In this document: piece after piece, positions 22,491-33,330 of the stretch
How the letters are laid out: every line of letters begins with the position of its first letter
Numbering within the stretch: the stretch's first letter is position 1
Source: Chamaecyparis obtusa
Taxonomy: Eukaryota > Streptophyta > Pinopsida > Cupressales > Cupressaceae
Length of the DNA stretch: 64,000 nucleotides
Direction: 5' to 3'
NCBI GenBank assembly: GCA_027943335.1
Contig: BSBK01006037.1
Location: forward strand, 26,001 to 90,000
The notes under the pieces: model-generated
The model's database searches: none
Seen by the model: only the letters and a program-made list of their open reading frames with translations
What the model was told of the DNA's origin: nothing
Made by a program: the position numbers and the translations under genes

Positions 22491-22593
22491 TCTCCTCCTC
22501 CTCCTCCTCCTCCTCCTCCTCCTCCTTCTTCTTCTTCTTCTTCATCCTCTTCTTCCTCTTCATCTTCATCTTTGTCTTCCTCTTCCTCTTCCT
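22491..22593 (+). repeat. Pyrimidine-rich microsatellite (TCC)n-(TTC)n
   Basis: About 11 TCC units (22491-22525) pass into about 6 TTC units and then an imperfect CTT/CCT tract to 22593. It is an all-pyrimidine strand over most of its length and a likely polymorphic marker. The Ser/Phe-rich frame through it is a by-product. Confidence 0.9.
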
Positions 22594-22696
22594 TATTAAA
22601 GTATTGTCATCAAATGACACATTTCCTATGCTAATCATTTTTTCATTAACATAAAAATTTATTTTTTTATAGATATTGTTGGACTAAGAAGAGAGC

Positions 22697-22975
22697 TATC
22701 ATGTGAATTGCAGCAAAACTTTGTTACCCCAATTAAACGTTTTCATTAATTAGAACTCTTTCCATGCCAATAATTTTTCACTTGAAAAATCTTTTAATAG
22801 ATATTGTTTGACTAAAATGAGAATCATCAAATAAATTGTAACAAAACTTTGTTACTTAAATTAAATATTCTCATACATCGACACTTCTTCCACCAATTGT
22901 TTTTAATTTAATAAATATTAATAAACTAAAGAGAAAATAACAAAACTTTGTTACCCAATTAAACATTGCTATCAA
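22697..22975 (+). repeat. Diverged tandem repeat, three units of about 110-125 bp
   Basis: The phrase ACAAAACTTTGTTAC (or CAAAACTTTGTTACC), followed by an AATTAAA-like stretch and TTCATTAA-like text, recurs at about 22713, 22837 and 22943. The units differ by small indels. Confidence 0.7.
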
Positions 22976-22978
22976 TCA

Positions 22979-23122
22979 ACATTATTTCCACACCAATCAA
23001 TTTTCCCAACATCAGAACAATAATTTGCAATTCCCCAAGAAGACCTATTGACATTATTTCCACACTAGTCAATTTTCCCAACATGAAAACAATAGTTTGC
23101 AATTCCCCAGGAAGACCTATCT
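22979..23122 (+). repeat. Tandem duplication, two 72-bp units
   Basis: Units at about 22979-23050 and 23051-23122 share ATTATTTCCACAC, CAATTTTCCCAACAT, TTTGCAATTCCCCA and GAAGACCTAT, with few substitutions. Confidence 0.8.
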
Positions 23123-24120
23123 ATATCCATGGCGCCATCTACATAGTCGGCTAAAACACGTAGATTAGATAGTTTTTCATCATTTATTAATTAAATAAAA
23201 AATTAGAAAACAACTGGATTACGATTTTTATTTAAATAATAAATTGAAAAACATAGTCTTATCAAATAAATTTTGTAGGCTGTATAGCGAGTTTCTATAC
23301 CCATCCCATCCACAACACAGTACTGAAATACTGTCAGACCTACAATCAAGGACCACCACAAATGTCACCAACAAGAGCACAAACAAATTAACACGAAAGT
23401 TCATTCTATCAATATCAAACTACAATGGAAGTCTCTATCTTGAACCATTGAATTCTATGTAGTCAAAATTGTTGAAACTGTCGATCTGGTCATCTGATCT
23501 CCACATAATAACAAATCCCAATCTACTCAATCCAAGTATTTCAAATCCTCAAACTCCTTGTAAGCTTAAAAAAATATTAGAAATCCAAAAAGGTTCAGAT
23601 ATTTTTCTCCAATTTTGTGTGTTGGGTTGCATCCAACACGGAACAAGAAGGCCTCTACTGGTTTGGATCTTTCTCACTTCTCAGTGCTCGCCAGATCGTC
23701 TGCTTACGTGTTGTTCATTTGGTTTTTGTTTGCATTGCCCGATTTTCAAAGCTGCCGTTTTTTTCTGCTGCACGGATTTAAAAGATATAATGCAAGAGTT
23801 AGGTCTACTATGGCCTCTAGCACGGCTGTGTCATAATCTTAACAACCAGAACAGCTATCAAGCAATTTTTTGTCAGCTTTAAATATGTTTTTTTTGTTTT
23901 TTTTTGTTTTTAACGGTTTGGAAGCTCCATGGCGTAGATATTCTGAGGCTGAAATGGCGGCCAGTAAAAAGCGGAGGACATTTTCTGTCACTCCTCACTC
24001 ATAGACTGTAACAGCTGGAAATTTGGAATGGAATAAGCACAGTACAGCTCACAAGTGAGGACAAGGAGCAGGGAATGAATATGAATAATTTAGGTGCACA
24101 GAGCCATTGAAAATTTGACA
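23123..24120. other. No supported gene
   Basis: AT-rich except for 23600-23860, which is more GC-balanced and has overlapping short frames (23469-23882, 23615-23836). These encode no domain I recognise. It could be an old exon or UTR-like sequence. Confidence 0.4.
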
Positions 24121-24129
24121 TGTCGAAAT

Positions 24130-24460
24130 GATTTGACTGTGTTTATTTCTGATTTGCCAATGTCGACAAGTATTGCATTCTATTATTTCAAACATTGTAG
24201 TTCAATTAATCGTGATGAGGATGATGGTATGTTTTTCTCAACTATCATAAAAAGGTGGAAGCCAAGATCATATTTGGATATCTTGGCAGAACAGGAATCT
24301 ATCGGTCTTCATTTATTTCTGAATTGGTAATGTTGACAAATATTACTTTCTATTATTTCAAGCATTGATCTTGGGGATTGGGAATCTATCAGTCTTCATT
24401 TCTGTATTGGTAATCCTGATAAATATTACCTTCTATTATTTCAAACATTGTACTACAATT
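24130..24460 (+). repeat. Diverged tandem repeat, three units
   Basis: A unit containing TTTCTGATTTGCCAATG, GACAAGTATTGCATTC and TATTATTTCAAACATTGTA occurs at about 24146, 24314 and 24396. Spacing is irregular (about 168 and 82 bp), so some units are partial. Confidence 0.65.
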
Positions 24461-24479
24461 GATTGAGTAAAATTGGTAA

Positions 24480-25060
24480 AGAAGACGGTATGTTGTCTTA
24501 GTTGTCCCATCCTCAAAGATTCAACCTCCCCAAGGTATGACATAAAGGATGAAGTGAAGATCATGTCCCAGACAACTAGGCAGAACAGAAATCCCTCACC
24601 CTCAGCTTTTTTTCAAATAGATAAAACTTTTCTACCCATAATGTATAACAAAGAGACTTGTAGATGATATGAAATCCTCCATCAATAAACTATATTTCAG
24701 TCGAAAGGTTTGTTAAATTTGCTCAAAAGATATAAAATAGAAGATGAGGTTGGTATCGTGCTATGCACAACTTTGGCAGAATGGAAATGGCTCAGTTGAA
24801 TAGGTATCAACATAAGCTTGTCTTCCAATACTCTCCCATCCATATATATTCAACCTCTCCAAGGTATAATATATGAGATGGGGCCAAGGTAATGCTCTGG
24901 ACAACATTGGCAGAATGGAAATCTCTGTCCTTAGCTCTTAGTCAAATAGGTATCAGCGTTGGCTTTTTGTCTTGTATCAAAAAGACAAAAAAACTTGTAA
25001 ATAATAGAAAATCTTCTATAATATCTTATTTTTATTACTGTTTCCAGTGTTCAAAAGTTT
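24480..25060 (+). repeat. Diverged repeat, two to three units
   Basis: The phrases TTCAACCTCTCCAAGGTAT, GGCAGAATGGAAAT, CTCAGCT/CTTAGCTCT and CAAATAG...TAT recur at about 24520-24700, 24770-24810 and 24850-25010, pointing to ancestral tandem units of roughly 200-300 bp. Confidence 0.55.
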
Positions 25061-26041
25061 CAATGAAGATGATTTTCATACAATGCATGACTTGGAGATC
25101 CTCTAAAAGTTATCCAACTGAACAGACAACCTAATAACTATAAGTATATTGATTAAGTTTTAGGACATAACCATTCTTGTTTGGAATGGTATGACTGTAG
25201 GTAGAGACTGCCAACTGGGGCAGATCTAGGCAAGTGGTTCCGATCCTATGATTGGTCTCTCAATAAAGATATAGCTGAACTCAATTCACTATCCTTTGAT
25301 ATTTTTGTATTTAACAAGATCTGATCTTTACAAGATTCTTCTCCCAAGAGAATAAATATTCATTTGACATCAAATAGTGCAAATCAAAAGTAAAATTATT
25401 TCACATTATGTAGAGAAACCCAAAAGGTTATAGTTTGACACAGAATCTCTATATTAAATAGCAGCGTCTGTCAAATAGAATCCCACCATGCAGGCTTGAC
25501 AAGGCAAAACATTGTTGAAAAACTCTTATTCCAAACAAAGTTTATTCAATTTTTAATAAAGTAAATGGTTGAATTTTTGTTGATTTTTTTTTAAGTTGGA
25601 TAAATTTTCCAACATGTTTGGTGGCAGTGACATGACAGATTCACCTAAAATACTTTTGACCTGGAGCTATTATAAATGCTGAACCTTATTTCCACCTATC
25701 AATGTTGCTGCTCAAATCCACAAGCAAATTGAATCAGCAAACATACGAACCTTCAATTAGAATGTCCCATAAAAATTTGATCCTTGATATGACAACAATA
25801 CCACTGCTCAACCAACACACTATAGAATGAACCCAAATTCTTGTTGTTTTAGTCTAAACCTTCACTAGATAGTTTTTTTCGAAAACAGATGAATGAAAGA
25901 ATGGACTATTTTAGTACTTATATGACTTTCAACAAACGTTTCTTATATAATATTTCTTAAGCATGTCAAGTTTTAGACTGTGCTGTTTACATATAATCTT
26001 TAACTGTCACATTACAAATTACGTTTTGAACTGAAAGTCTG
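25061..26041. other. No gene seen; 3' flank of the ACC synthase gene
   Basis: AT-rich. The part next to 26042 is the likely 3' UTR of the minus-strand gene, but no clear AATAAA signal is seen in the sense strand close to the stop codon. Confidence 0.5.
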
Positions 26042-28311
26042 TCAGAGTTTGGCATTTACTATGGTTATGTATTCCATTGTAAATCTCCGCAATCTCTCCA
26101 GTGCTACTTTCATGGTGGACATGTTCATATCAGCGAAACAGACTCTAAACCAGCCAGGCTCCATGCAGTTGAAAGAAGACCCAGGAGATATATTCAATCT
26201 GGCCTCCCCCAATATACTTTTCCATAGTTTTATCTCACCTTCTAGGTCATCTGATGGAAGCAGATGCCTCATGTTAACCCAGCAGAAAAGACCTGAGTTT
26301 CCTTCCAGGTGTTTAATCCCTGCTTGAGCAAGCCCTGAGACAATCATTTTCTGCCTCTCCTTCAATCTCTTCTTATTCTCTGCTATATAATACTTTATAA
26401 AGTTTGAGTCTGAGAGCATAATGGACAATAAATGCTGTGCCTGAGAAGACACCATGCAGAAGCTAGACATTCTTCTGGCTGCAGTCACTACAGTACTGTT
26501 ATAGGAATATATGGCACCAACTCTGAAGCCTGGCAGACCAAGGTCCTTAGACAAGCTATACACTATATGCACATTGTCTGGCATGTAGTGTTGTTTCGCC
26601 ACTATTTCTGCAATACTGTAAAAGTGTGGAAAAGAGAACACTGATCCTGAATAGATCTCATCACAAACTAGATGTATTTTCTTCTTCATGGAAAAATCTA
26701 ACAACATTTTTAATATCTCAGCACTTGATGTTGTTCCCAGTGGGTTACATGGGTTTGTTATGAGAATTCCCTTCACATTCATCTTTCTCTTTTGGGCGTC
26801 TTTGAATGCTGATTCCACTGCAGATTTGGTGATTTGAAAATTGTTGGAGCTGTAACAGTGAATTGGCACAATCTCTACACCAGTGCGCCACCTCAAATCT
26901 CTATCAAAGCTGCAGGGAAAGAAATGCCTTAGAAAAACATTGTTTGACAGTTGTCTCAGAGATGTAAAATTCATGGCTTCAAATGCATACTCGACTTCAT
27001 AGACCCACAACTTGTGGGAACAAATAAATTTAATTCCACAAGATAGAAAGTTAATTTGTTTTAATGCTTAGAACTTTAAACAGTATCCCCAATTACAGAG
27101 TAATAACCTACTAGTACTATAATCTCAATTGATGACTGTCAAACATTGCTTAGAGACATATTATAGACTCTAGACTACCTAAAGGCAATTGGGTTATAGA
27201 CATCTAAGAGAATAGTATGAGTGCTTTTGTTTTCAAGAGTGTATGTTTCTTTAATCGACGTTTTGAATCACACTTAATGGTCTAGATCATAATCCAACTT
27301 ACCCTGCATAATATGGAGAAGGCACTAGGAAGGCATCCCCTGGATCCGCAAGGCAGAACATCAATACCTCATTGGCTGCAGTTGCTCCAGCAGTGTTTAC
27401 TATCCTCTCTGGTTCAAACTTCACTCTGTTCCCTCTCAGTGCCTCCATGAAATTGGCCATAGCCTGCAATGACCATACTCAAAACTAAAACTTAAGGAAA
27501 GGCGGAAACACTTTTCTTTGCAACATTGCAAAAGAATTGCATTTGGTACAATTGGAAGTATCATAAGTATTAAACCACAATCTTAAAGTGATGAGGCTGG
27601 AATGTATAGTTTTCATTCAGTAAAATGTGTTTTAAAATATGATAAATTTTTAAAATATCCTGTCACCTTTTTGAAAGCTGGCAATCCATGGTAATCCTGA
27701 TAAAGTGCCAAGTCCTTGAACAAATCTTGCTTGAAGTTAACTGATGCTTCTGGATGCTTTACCATCCACTCCTCCAACAGATCAAAAGATAGCTGCAATA
27801 AAAACACCTCAAACATTAATGAAATAAACACCAGTTTGAATCACAACTGTTCCAAGCATATAAAAAAGCTCCATACTAATCATTTTCAAGTGTTTTAAGA
27901 AAACATTGAATTCCCATGTTTCTCATCCTCATACAACCCATTTTACAAAAATCCATTCACAGAGAACCATTAAAGTTCAATCTTTACCATAAGTAAGCAT
28001 CTGAAGTTAGATATACATTGGCTGACAAACATTGAATGTGAAACCATGAAAGCATTAATCATAATTAAACAGTTGGGATACTTCATTTCTAGCCAAAACT
28101 AAAGCTAAACTTATAGATTTGAGATGTTCTCCATTACCCTGTTCTCTGCAAGGCCCGTTTGGATAACCCCATCAGGATTAAGCAGTGGGTCATATGGATT
28201 CCTTCTATACTCTTCCCAACCAGCAAAATAAGCTGAATCCTCTCCATGGGCACTGCAAGTAGCCCTCTCAGAAACACTGGTAAATTCTTCTTCACATATA
28301 TTCATCGACAT
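26042..28311 (-). CDS. ACS: 1-aminocyclopropane-1-carboxylate synthase (ACC synthase), four exons
   Basis: PLP enzyme that converts S-adenosylmethionine to ACC in the cytosol, the committed step of ethylene synthesis. Exons (minus): 28311-28138, 27792-27667, 27463-27303, 26909-26042; 442 residues. All three introns (345, 203, 393 bp) are GT-AG and no exon has an internal stop. Landmarks: GLAEN (53-57), [10 protein letters not shown] (89-98), TAGATAANE (124-132), PYY (150-152), [15 protein letters not shown] (155-169), NPCNPLG (206-212), CDEIYSGS (236-243), [14 protein letters not shown] with the PLP lysine K275, and FRVCFA with R409. Joining exons 1 and 2 gives ENR where most ACS have ENQ, and exon 4 reads on smoothly from PYYAG. 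The protein ends 12 residues after RRF, so it lacks the C-terminal phosphorylation tail of types I and II (type III-like). An ACS-like aminotransferase cannot be fully excluded because of ENR, but the overall match to true ACS is strong. Confidence 0.93.
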
Positions 28312-28394
28312 CTGAAACTCAAGCTTTTAGTTTGCTAAGACTCTTATCTTTCTGCCGAGTCGAAAATTGTAGGAAAATTCTTTTCAAATTTGAG

Positions 28395-28402
28395 ATTTAT
28401 AA
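28395..28402 (-). promoter_or_regulatory. Possible TATA box of the ACS gene
   Basis: The minus strand has TTATAAAT about 85-90 bases upstream of the ATG at 28311, leaving room for a short 5' UTR. The bases just before the ATG (TTTCAG) also resemble a splice acceptor, so an upstream non-coding exon is possible. Confidence 0.4.
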
Positions 28403-28491
28403 CACCCTTTAAAAACATGAGAAGACAGTTCCTCAAGAAAGTCAAAACTTCCCTGTGCCCATTCGCCGTCTATTCCGGAGTCCTCAACCTA

Positions 28492-28497
28492 CACGTG
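28492..28497 (-). promoter_or_regulatory. G-box/ABRE-like element upstream of ACS
   Basis: CACGTG inside ACACGTGTCG, about 180 bases upstream of the start codon and 90 bases upstream of the TATA-like site. G-boxes are bound by bHLH (including PIF-type) and bZIP factors; use here is inferred from position. Confidence 0.45.
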
Positions 28498-28998
28498 TCG
28501 GCGGTGCATTGCTTTATATTTGAAAATAAGTCAGAGGTTTTACACAACAAAGTGGTTTTATGAAGAGTTTAAATTTAATATTTTTTTATATTAAGGGAAA
28601 AGAGATTTGACTTTAATTAGGATTGCTTAACTTTATCGTCGGCAATAATAAAAACATATATTTAAAGGACTAAATGTAAGAAATTAGAACGTTGAAACCT
28701 CCACATTTGTTTAAAAGAGAAAGAAATAAGGTTGTGATTGTCTTTGAAATTGAAGGTGGAAAATAAATTTGAAGATGAATAATCTACAGATGTATGAATT
28801 GAAATTGGTAACATGGCACATATTCTTTTCCCACATAAAGAATCTACAGATGTGGAGAAAAACTTTTTTCAAAAAGTAGCTACGAGCGTGGGTGGCTGCA
28901 CGAGGGCGACTGTGAAACTTTTGGGACAATAATGCGTGGAATCCATATAAAATGTGAAATTTTTCCGTGTGTTTGGCGCGGGGAATTTAAAAATAATT

Positions 28999-29010
28999 TG
29001 ACGTCGACGT
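28999..29010 (-). promoter_or_regulatory. TGACG/ACGT palindrome in the distal ACS upstream region
   Basis: TGACGTCGACGT contains the 10-bp palindrome ACGTCGACGT and a TGACGTC core like that bound by TGA-type bZIP factors. It is about 690 bases upstream of the ACS start, and a second TGACG lies at about 29016. Function is not shown. Confidence 0.3.
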
Positions 29011-29159
29011 AATAATGACGGTTGTCTAATAAGGTGGCATATAACTTCAACCACCTATATAGCTACAGCTGTTTCAATCATACAATCTAACGAAAAACAG
29101 GTCTATTGAGCTCATTCTATAGCTTTCTTTGCTTTTTTTTCTTCATTCATCTTTTGTGA

Positions 29160-29345
29160 ATTTTTAAAATATATTTTAAAAATAATATTTTAAAAATATA
29201 TTTTAAAAATAATATTTTTAGATATTATTATTAAGATAATTAAAAATAAATCAAATTTAATTTCTATTTGATATTTAAGAAAATAAATCAAATTTAATTT
29301 CTATTCGATATTCAAGAAGATAAATCAAATCTAATTTCTATTTTT
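29160..29345 (+). repeat. AT-rich tandem repeats
   Basis: Two copies of a roughly 27-bp AAAATATATTTTAAAAATAA-type unit (29165-29220) are followed by three copies of a roughly 36-bp unit containing AAATCAAATTTAATTTCTAT (29247-29345). The composition favours a matrix-attachment or unwinding-type sequence, but that is only inference. Confidence 0.75.
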
Positions 29346-29639
29346 TTGAAAAATAATCAAAGTAATTTTCTACTTTTTAAAAACACAACGAATCTAGTTT
29401 CTACTAGGTCTATTTTTTGTGTTTCCTACATGGATTGTGTTGATTTCCTATAGACCTTGCTACTATTGTAGAACACTTATTGATGTAAATATAGATGCTT
29501 TCTTTACCAATTTTGTTTATCTTCGAGTTCATTCTTTGCATGATAAAGATGTTTAGTCAAAGGAATATTAGCATCCCTATCAAAATAAGATAAATTATAG
29601 CTCAACTCTATATTAGGTATAGATTAATTGTCAAGTCTT

Positions 29640-29950
29640 CTTGATCATTAGTATTGTTTCTTGGTATTTCTTATTCGTCACATTAATTTCATTTAGAAAC
29701 TCAACAATTGCATTAGAGAGAAAATCAACTATATAGTTTATAGTAATTGCAAGATTGTTTTGGTCTTGAAAAATATTCAATCCTTTCACACATTTTATTT
29801 TATTTCCTAAATGTAATCAATTTTTCATTTATCAATCTATCAAATAATTTCTCTAAATTATAACTTGCATACAAATAGAAGAGAAGATGGCTTCACATCA
29901 TTTATTAATAAGTTGTCTCTCAATACCCTTAAATATCTAAGAAATCATAG
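29640..29950 (+). repeat. Diverged direct repeat, left copy
   Basis: Shares ordered phrases with 32683-33000 (GTATTGTTTCTT, CACATTAATTTCATTTAGAA, GTTTATAG, ATTTATCAATCTAT, ATAGAAGAGAA, ACCCTTAAATA). The two copies flank the GC-richer block at 29960-32600. Confidence 0.65.
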
Positions 29951-30119
29951 GTCTTTGTGTTAGCACGTGCAAAAAATTTCATGGCTTCATTGTCTTTCCC
30001 CTGGTCTCTGTGTCATTTTCATGTCTCCGGCTAAGCCCTAAGTAGAATTTTCAAAAAACTAGCCATTACATTTTAAACCTGGCCTTGTTATAATTTCATG
30101 TTACTTTATCAGGTCACTT

Positions 30120-31640
30120 AAAAGTCCTAATTTGCATATGCGCATTTCTTTCCCGGCTTGTCGCTTGTTCGCGTGTTGTCTGGCGGTCATTTCTTAAGTT
30201 TCTATGAACTAGAGATTACCTGTGGTCGCGTATTCTCATGTTCCTAGCGGCTTATCTCTTAACTATTTGCGACTTGGATTGGTGGTTTCCTTTTCTTTGG
30301 TCGCATGTTCTCATAGTTTTCTAGGCCCAGTCTTCTGACAACATCTCCATCTGATGGTTAGTGTAAGTTCTTAAGGGATGTGTCAGAGGCTTGAGATCTT
30401 GCGTTGATCGTTGATCTTTCTTGAGGATGTAGCTTTTCTTTTCAAGTAGGTCCACTTGTTGGGTATTCTGATTTGGAGGAATTTTATTGGTCCACATGTT
30501 ATGATTCAGAATGTTGTCAGTGGGACCAGTCTTCTTAGCATTTAGGCAGATTAAGGTTCGGTCTGATCTTGTGGCTGTCGTTATACCGTTGATATAACAT
30601 GCTCGACTTTTAACACAGCGGTATAGCGACAGCCATTGATTCTCGTAAGAGATTTGTGGGTCCAAGATTACACGTAGGCACAGTTGGCACTTTTTGATTC
30701 GTCCATGTATTTGCATGGTGACTTGTTGTCAGTGGGACCTACGCTTTCGGTGTGTTAGAGGGTCCTGGTCTTGTCAGAGGATCGACGATGGGCATGTCTT
30801 CGCAAGGGATGTGTTAGATGTATGAGATTTTGAGACGACCGTTGATTTTGTTGATTAACGTAGCCTTTTCTTTCGGTGGGTCTTTTGTCAGTGATGACTA
30901 AGCAATTGTAGTGAATGATGTAGTGACATGTGGTAGTTTGTAGGCGGGCCCAGGTGGGGTCTGGTGGTCTTGATAAAGTTTTAGCAGCCGATAAATTTTA
31001 ATGATTTTCGCTCATTCGTGAAATGATACGACGGTTCTCTAAATGTTTTAGCAGTTTAGCGAACAAGCATTCATGGAATCGCTAAACTTTCTAGTGGATA
31101 GATAAAATGTTTCGCGAACTGGTGAAAGCCTCTTGTCGCCAATTCGCCAAATGTGGGACTGGAGTTAGTTGTTTTCTTCTTGTCGCCAGTTCACAGAGTT
31201 AAAAGGCAGGTTAAGATTTCACCTTGCGAATAGCAAATGTGTTGTCGCGTAATCGCTAAATGTAAACCAAGATTCCTTGTAAGGTTAAAATCATAAAAGA
31301 CCGCGAAAGAGAGAAATCAGATGGCCAGGACTTAAAGTTGGTTCAGATTTGAACGTCAACCGCTGATTTGCCGCAAGCACCATGGAAATGACCGTTATTA
31401 TTCAAATTCAACTTTTTGAGGGGGTTTCCAGCGATAGGAAGGACTAGAATTCAATGCAGAGGCGACTAGAGTTGGTGGGAAATGACCTGTTTGTTGTTGC
31501 AGTGTGGTCCAGGGTGTGTCATGTTCATTTGCAGGGTCTGTACTATGTGGTTTTGTGCTCTAGGTGTGTTGCAGGGTTGACATTTTGAGCATTTTTTTGG
31601 TTCTCAGTACCTTCACTGAGAATTTATCATGATTGAGGAT
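30120..31640 (+). repeat. GC-richer, hairpin-rich block related to the LINE 3' region
   Basis: This block has far more CG dinucleotides than its AT-rich surroundings. It shares phrases with 39080-40360 (GTGGGACCT, AGAGGGTCCTG, CGACCGTTGAT-like text, GATAGGAAG). It forms strong hairpins: TGGCTGTCGTTATACCG (30572-30588) pairs with 30619-30635 with one mismatch, and GTTTAGCGA (31054-31062) pairs perfectly with 31079-31087. TTCGC/GCGAA words recur throughout 31000-31300. No coding frame or poly(A) end is seen, so its class is uncertain; an old LINE 3' part or a promoter-like LTR are options. Confidence 0.5.
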
Positions 31641-32582
31641 CATTCTAGGATTTTCTTTCTCCTAGTTGCCTAGGTTTCCACCCCTGTAATAACAATGTGA
31701 CCATTTCTAGTGGGTTTGGTGGTTGAAACCCTAACCCTAAGTCATCCGTAGCTTGTTGCATTCTCTTTGAGAATTCTAAGATGACTAGGGAGTATAAGTC
31801 GCAAAATTTTTGATTTGGTAAGGGTTCCAAAACATTTTCTTTTGGTCCCTGGTTGTTGATAGTGTTATACTGGTAGAGGAGCTAGATTTTGGGTCTTTCC
31901 TATCTTTGTGTTGTTCTGATTGTATATTGATTCTGAATATATTAATGAGAATGCTATTGAGTTCCAATCTTGCATTTGTGTATGTCTTCTTGTTTCAGTT
32001 CTAAACTCATATATGTTAGTGTCACAAAGTGTATTAGCATATGGTAAACAAAGATTATTGTGAAGTCATCTCTGAGTTCCTAACAAAGTTAGGATTAAAG
32101 TCTTTTAGGTGGGTTCATTGAGTTTATAGCCAAGTAAAAATCTGATGTCCTTGTGTTTGAGGGAGAGGGGTAATAGGCAAAGCACTTATCCTAGATTCAA
32201 TTGTGTTTGAGTTAAGGTCTTCAGCTGATATATGTAATTGGGTGACTCTTTGCCCTAGGTTAAGGCACTGGTCCATCCTCTGGAGGTATTTCATTGTCGT
32301 CAACCACACACAAACATTCAAATGATAAAATCTTAAAGCAGTTAGTAAAGAGTATATAGTTGTATATCATTTAGTGATTCCTTTCAAGAAGTGAATCAAG
32401 GGTACACCTGCCTGAGCATTAAGACTCAAAGTGTAGGAGGATCTCTCTTGATCCTTGTTAATTGGCCCTCTTCCTTGTAGACTTTGGAGTGGTGATAGAG
32501 TCAAAGTTATATTAAAGTTATCCATCAAAGTATAAATCTACAAGTTGAAGATCAAAGGGAACTCCCAACACTTTGTAGGCAC
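31641..32582. other. No supported gene
   Basis: Short frames only. CCCTAACCCTAAG at about 31730 is two telomere-like units and not an array. Confidence 0.4.
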
Positions 32583-33330
32583 TCAAATGTGAAAATGACT
32601 TTACATTATGAATTAATGAGAAAACTCATAACTCATTGATCTTGCTTCATATAAATCACAAAATTAATGACTAGACTCCTAGTCTGATCATTGGGTATTG
32701 TTTCTTAGTAGTTTTTTATTTGTAACATTAATTTAATTTAGAATATGAGCATTTGCATTAGTCAAACTTTCTATTCTCTAGTTTATAGCACTTGGAGGAT
32801 TGTTTTTGCATTAATTTAAATTTTCATTCATTTTACACATTTTAAATATTATTTTGTAAGCATGATCAGTTTGTATTTATCAATCTATAAAATTTATCAT
32901 TTAAGACACTGAAAAGTATTATAATTTGCAAACAAATAGAGGAGAAAATGACTTTATGTTATGCGTTAATAAACAATCTCCTTGCACCCTTAAATAACAC
33001 ATGTGAATCTTAGTTATTTCTATACAATCAAATGTGAAAATGACTTCACATTATGAATGAATAAGAAATCTATTGACTCGTTGATCTTATTTCTTCATAT
33101 AAACAACAAAATTCTATATGAAGAATTAACTCATATATACCAAAAAAAAATATGAACCAACAAAGGAAAAGATAGCTTCACATTATGTATTGATAAGCAT
33201 TATCTTCATACTCTTAAATAACTCATTAATCTTCAGTCTATGTGTACATGAAAATGTTAAATGACTTCACATTATGAATCAATAAACAATCTTCTAACAC
33301 GTTGATCTCATCTCTTCATGCAATGAAAGA
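32583..33330 (+). repeat. Diverged repeats, including right copy of 29640-29950
   Basis: The 32683-33000 part is the right copy of the 29640-29950 repeat. A sub-unit containing GAAAATGACTTCACATTATG and AATAAACAATCT recurs at about 32590, 32945, 33035, 33172 and 33252 (and once near 29890), with irregular spacing. Confidence 0.6.

Noticed and set aside
22382..22654. Small Ser/Phe-rich membrane protein
   Set aside because: The frame is simply a translation of the (TCC)n-(TTC)n microsatellite.
22697..25060. CRISPR-like array of spaced repeats
   Set aside because: Repeats are diverged, unevenly spaced and in a plant nuclear context; no cas genes.
26049..26644. Plus-strand ORFs over the ACS gene
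   Set aside because: They are antisense shadows of ACS exon 4 with no recognisable content.
26910..27010. Upstream extension of ACS exon 4 to 27010
   Set aside because: This is intron 3 read through in frame; joining at 26909 gives the family sequence PYYAG-FDRDLRW.
31726..31740. Interstitial telomere repeat (CCCTAACCCTAAG)
   Set aside because: Only two units; expected by chance and not an array.
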